A DNA stretch of 6,057 bases, taken from NCBI GenBank assembly GCA_003505155.1, contig DNYJ01000001.1:1-6057 (forward strand), in the 5' to 3' direction. This document shows, piece by piece, positions 4,734 to 6,057 of this stretch. Origin of the DNA: Candidatus Uhrbacteria bacterium (GTDB lineage: Bacteria; Patescibacteriota; Patescibacteriia; UBA9934; UBA10169). The position numbers and the translations under genes are program-made. The notes beneath the pieces are model-generated. The model did no database searches and was not told the origin of the DNA. It saw nothing but the letters and a program-made list of their open reading frames with translations. Position 1 is the first letter of the stretch. Every line of letters starts with the position of its first letter.

Positions 4734-5789
4734 TCCCCAAACCGTTTCTCTCCCAAAATGCCCATAGCAGGCGGTGGGGCGGAAGATGGGTTTGCGAAGA
4801 TCGAGACGTTCGATGATCGCTTGCGGACGGAAGTCGTATACTTTGGCAAGATGTGAAAGATCGCGTCCTTGTTCGTCATGCGCCGTCATCATCACAGGAT
4901 CGGCTACCCCGATCGCGTAAGCAACCGAAATGAGACATTGCTTCGCCTCACCGCGCGAGACAAGATCGCGCGCGACAAACCGCGCCATGTACGCGCCCGA
5001 GCGATCCACCTTCGTCGCGTCTTTGCCGGAGAAGCACCCTCCGCCGTGCGAAATGAGCCCACCGTAGGTGTCCACCATGATTTTGCGTCCCGTGAGCCCC
5101 GTGTCCGCTTCAAACCCACCGACACTCCACGCTCCGGCAGGGTTGACGATAAACCTCGTCTGTTCTTCTTTGCTCGATCCGAGATACGTCTGATACGCTT
5201 CGATGATCGGCGCGATCAGGTGCTTGAAGACACCTCCCCTCACTTCACCAAGCAAAACCGTTTCGTCATGTTGTGTGCTGACAAGAATCGTTCGCACACG
5301 ACCATTCACCATCGTCACCTGCGTCTTCCCGTCCGGACGCAACCACGGAAGCGTCTCATTTCGTCGAAGCGTCTCGAGCCCGCGCGCGAGTTTGTGCGCC
5401 AAGACGACGCCCCGCGGAAGAAACTCTGGCGTCTCGTCGGTCGCGTAGCCATACATGATCCCCTGATCTCCCGCGCCGCCTTCGTCCACGCCCCGAGCAA
5501 TCTCCGGAGACTGCTTCACCACGCGATCAATCACTTCAAGATTGTCTCCATCGTATCCAATCTCCGAAACGACGCGGCGAACAACCTCGGCAAAGTTGAC
5601 GGAAGCGGAAGTCGTCACCTCCCCACCAACAACGAGTAAACCATGCGATCCGAAGCACTCCACGGCAACGCGACTCAACGGATCCTGACGTAAGCATTCA
5701 TCAAGAATCGCGTCGGAAATTTGATCACAAATTTTATCCGGATGTCCAGAGGTAACAGATTCGACGGTATAGATTGGTGGAATGAACAT
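4731..5789 (-). CDS. metK: S-adenosylmethionine synthetase (methionine adenosyltransferase)
   Basis: MetK makes S-adenosylmethionine from methionine and ATP in the cytoplasm, supplying the cell's methyl donor. The protein has 352 residues, shorter than the 384 of E. coli, but it keeps the family core throughout. Seen are ESVTSGHPDKICDQISDAIL at residues 10-29 (His16, Asp18, Lys19 of the active site), GAGDQGIMYGY at 105-115 and GLTGRKIMVDTYGG at 231-244. The phosphate-binding GGGCFSGKD is at 249-257, with Cys252 where Ala is usual, and GHFGR stands near the end. ATG 5789 is the only sensible start, because conserved sequence begins eight residues later. There is no Shine-Dalgarno sequence before it. 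The gene is preceded by a SAM-I riboswitch with a terminator-like hairpin and by a second GC-rich hairpin, so expression should fall when S-adenosylmethionine is abundant. The unknown membrane-anchored gene follows after 14 bases. Confidence 0.96.
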   Translation of the reverse strand: MFIPPIYTVESVTSGHPDKICDQISDAILDECLRQDPLSRVAVECFGSHGLLVVGGEVTTSASVNFAEVVRRVVSEIGYDGDNLEVIDRVVKQSPEIARGVDEGGAGDQGIMYGYATDETPEFLPRGVVLAHKLARGLETLRRNETLPWLRPDGKTQVTMVNGRVRTILVSTQHDETVLLGEVRGGVFKHLIAPIIEAYQTYLGSSKEEQTRFIVNPAGAWSVGGFEADTGLTGRKIMVDTYGGLISHGGGCFSGKDATKVDRSGAYMARFVARDLVSRGEAKQCLISVAYAIGVADPVMMTAHDEQGRDLSHLAKVYDFRPQAIIERLDLRKPIFRPTACYGHFGRETVWG

Positions 5790-5821
5790 AGAAAAGTCAT
5801 GAGATAAACTATTCGCCTATT

Positions 5822-5857
5822 CCCGCCTTCGTCCCGCAATGCGGGACTACGGACGGG
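5822..5857. repeat. GC-rich imperfect palindrome (REP-like hairpin) in the metK leader
   Basis: GTCCCGC and GCGGGAC (5831-5837, 5841-5847) form a perfect seven-pair stem with a three-base loop. Beyond a three-by-three internal loop (TTC against TAC), CCCGCC pairs with GGACGGG around one bulged A. It lies 32 bases before the metK start and has no T-tract on either side, so it is not a normal terminator. From memory, hairpins with this GTAG...GAAGGCGGG pattern recur in Patescibacteria and other genomes as dispersed elements; only one copy is in this window. Confidence 0.55.
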
Positions 5858-5895
5858 CAGGCGCGCAAATTAGAGAAGGGTGGTGGTGGAAATCA

Positions 5896-5922
5896 AGAAG
5901 ACTTCCCCAAAGGAAGTCTTCT
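5896..5922 (-). terminator. Riboswitch-controlled terminator hairpin in the metK leader
   Basis: On the minus strand AGAAGACTTCC, loop TTTGG, then GGAAGTCTTCT form a perfect 11-pair stem six bases after the last aptamer base. TGATTTCC follows, only partly U-rich. The 5' arm can instead pair with the 3' side of the aptamer (5938-5932 with 5916-5910, seven pairs with one G-T), a typical antiterminator arrangement. Confidence 0.7.
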
Positions 5923-5928
5923 AAAAAT

Positions 5929-6019
5929 TATCTTCCCTGCAAGGGCTGGATGTGGCACGTTGTCTTTCGACACGTTGCCGGCGGATCATGGAGCCAGAAC
6001 TCTCCCCGCACTCTTGATA
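5929..6019 (-). promoter_or_regulatory. SAM-I (S-box) riboswitch aptamer controlling metK
   Basis: Read on the minus strand, the order and spacing of conserved SAM-I elements are present. ATCAAGAG opens the aptamer. Then come the GGGGAGAG purine block of P2, TGGCTCCATGATCCGCC with the ATGA of the kink-turn, and CCGGCAACG. P3 is closed by a GAAA tetraloop (CGTGTC against GACAACG, one bulged A). GTGCCACATCCAGC, a short P4 (CCCT, loop TGC, AGGG) and GAAGATA follow. P1 is weak, TATC (6019-6016) with GATA (5932-5929). The pseudoknot is seen as TGGC of the P2 loop (5996-5993) with GCCA of the P3-P4 joiner (5956-5953). The gene behind it makes S-adenosylmethionine, the known ligand. Together with the hairpin at 5896-5922 an OFF switch is expected. 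Confidence 0.92.
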
Positions 6020-6036
6020 CATTGAATTGTGAAGAG

Positions 6037-6045
6037 ATGGTATCA
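6037..6045 (-). promoter_or_regulatory. Possible extended -10 of the metK leader
   Basis: The minus strand reads TGATACCAT, an extended -10 pattern (TGn with TACCAT, four of six consensus bases), 17 bases before the aptamer. Transcription would start around 6030, giving a leader of about 240 bases. The -35 position falls at or beyond the window edge and cannot be judged. Confidence 0.35.
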
Positions 6046-6057
6046 CGGTTTGCGTGA

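Noticed and set aside
4869..5639. Plus-strand ORF of 256 codons opposite metK
   Set aside because: metK on the minus strand is beyond doubt by its motifs; the plus frame is a Arg/His-rich shadow.
5822..5857. GC-rich palindrome as an intrinsic terminator
   Set aside because: No run of T follows on either strand, and ending transcription here would remove metK regardless of ligand.
5839..6057. Plus-strand ORF of 72 codons running off the right edge
   Set aside because: It lies antisense to the SAM-I riboswitch and leader hairpins; the structured RNA on the minus strand explains this sequence.

Overview
The window looks like chromosomal DNA of a small-genome, uncultivated bacterium, most likely from the Patescibacteria (Candidate Phyla Radiation). 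The hints are a compact MetK (352 aa), a stand-alone PIF1-like helicase with a C-terminal HTH, a PrmC with NLPY instead of NPPY, a GC-rich hairpin of a type I recall from such genomes, and no Shine-Dalgarno sequence in front of any gene. This placement is inference. TGA is a normal stop codon (metK and the gene after it end in TGA), so the code-25 lineages of the radiation are unlikely. No transposase, CRISPR array, tRNA or rRNA was seen.

Layout. The only plus-strand gene is prmC (1-846), which is cut by the left edge. All other genes are on the minus strand. Read in their own direction from the right edge, they are: a metK leader with a SAM-I (S-box) riboswitch, a terminator-like hairpin and a second GC-rich hairpin (about 5822-6045); metK (5789-4731); a membrane-anchored or secreted protein of unknown function (4716-4168); a 300-base gap with several hairpins and one doubtful small ORF; a PIF1-like helicase (3867-2311); an ArsR-like repressor (2243-1977); a B3/4-domain protein (1894-1211); and a pterin-4a-carbinolamine dehydratase (1164-841). 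The last of these meets prmC tail to tail, and the two genes share a palindromic TTATAA as their final Leu-stop codons.

How the genes may work together. MetK makes S-adenosylmethionine. Its leader binds S-adenosylmethionine and appears built to shut metK off when the cofactor is plentiful. PrmC uses S-adenosylmethionine to methylate release factors. The most system-like unit is the ArsR-like regulator with the B3/4-domain gene. A 23-base identical, nearly palindromic sequence lies once directly before the start codon of the regulator gene and once between the regulator and the B3/4 gene, as expected for one operator used twice. The B3/4 domain is related to the editing region of phenylalanyl-tRNA synthetase, so a stress-controlled tRNA or amino-acid quality-control factor is possible but unproven.

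Several genes have a -10-like hexamer only 6-8 bases before the start codon, which points to leaderless transcripts.
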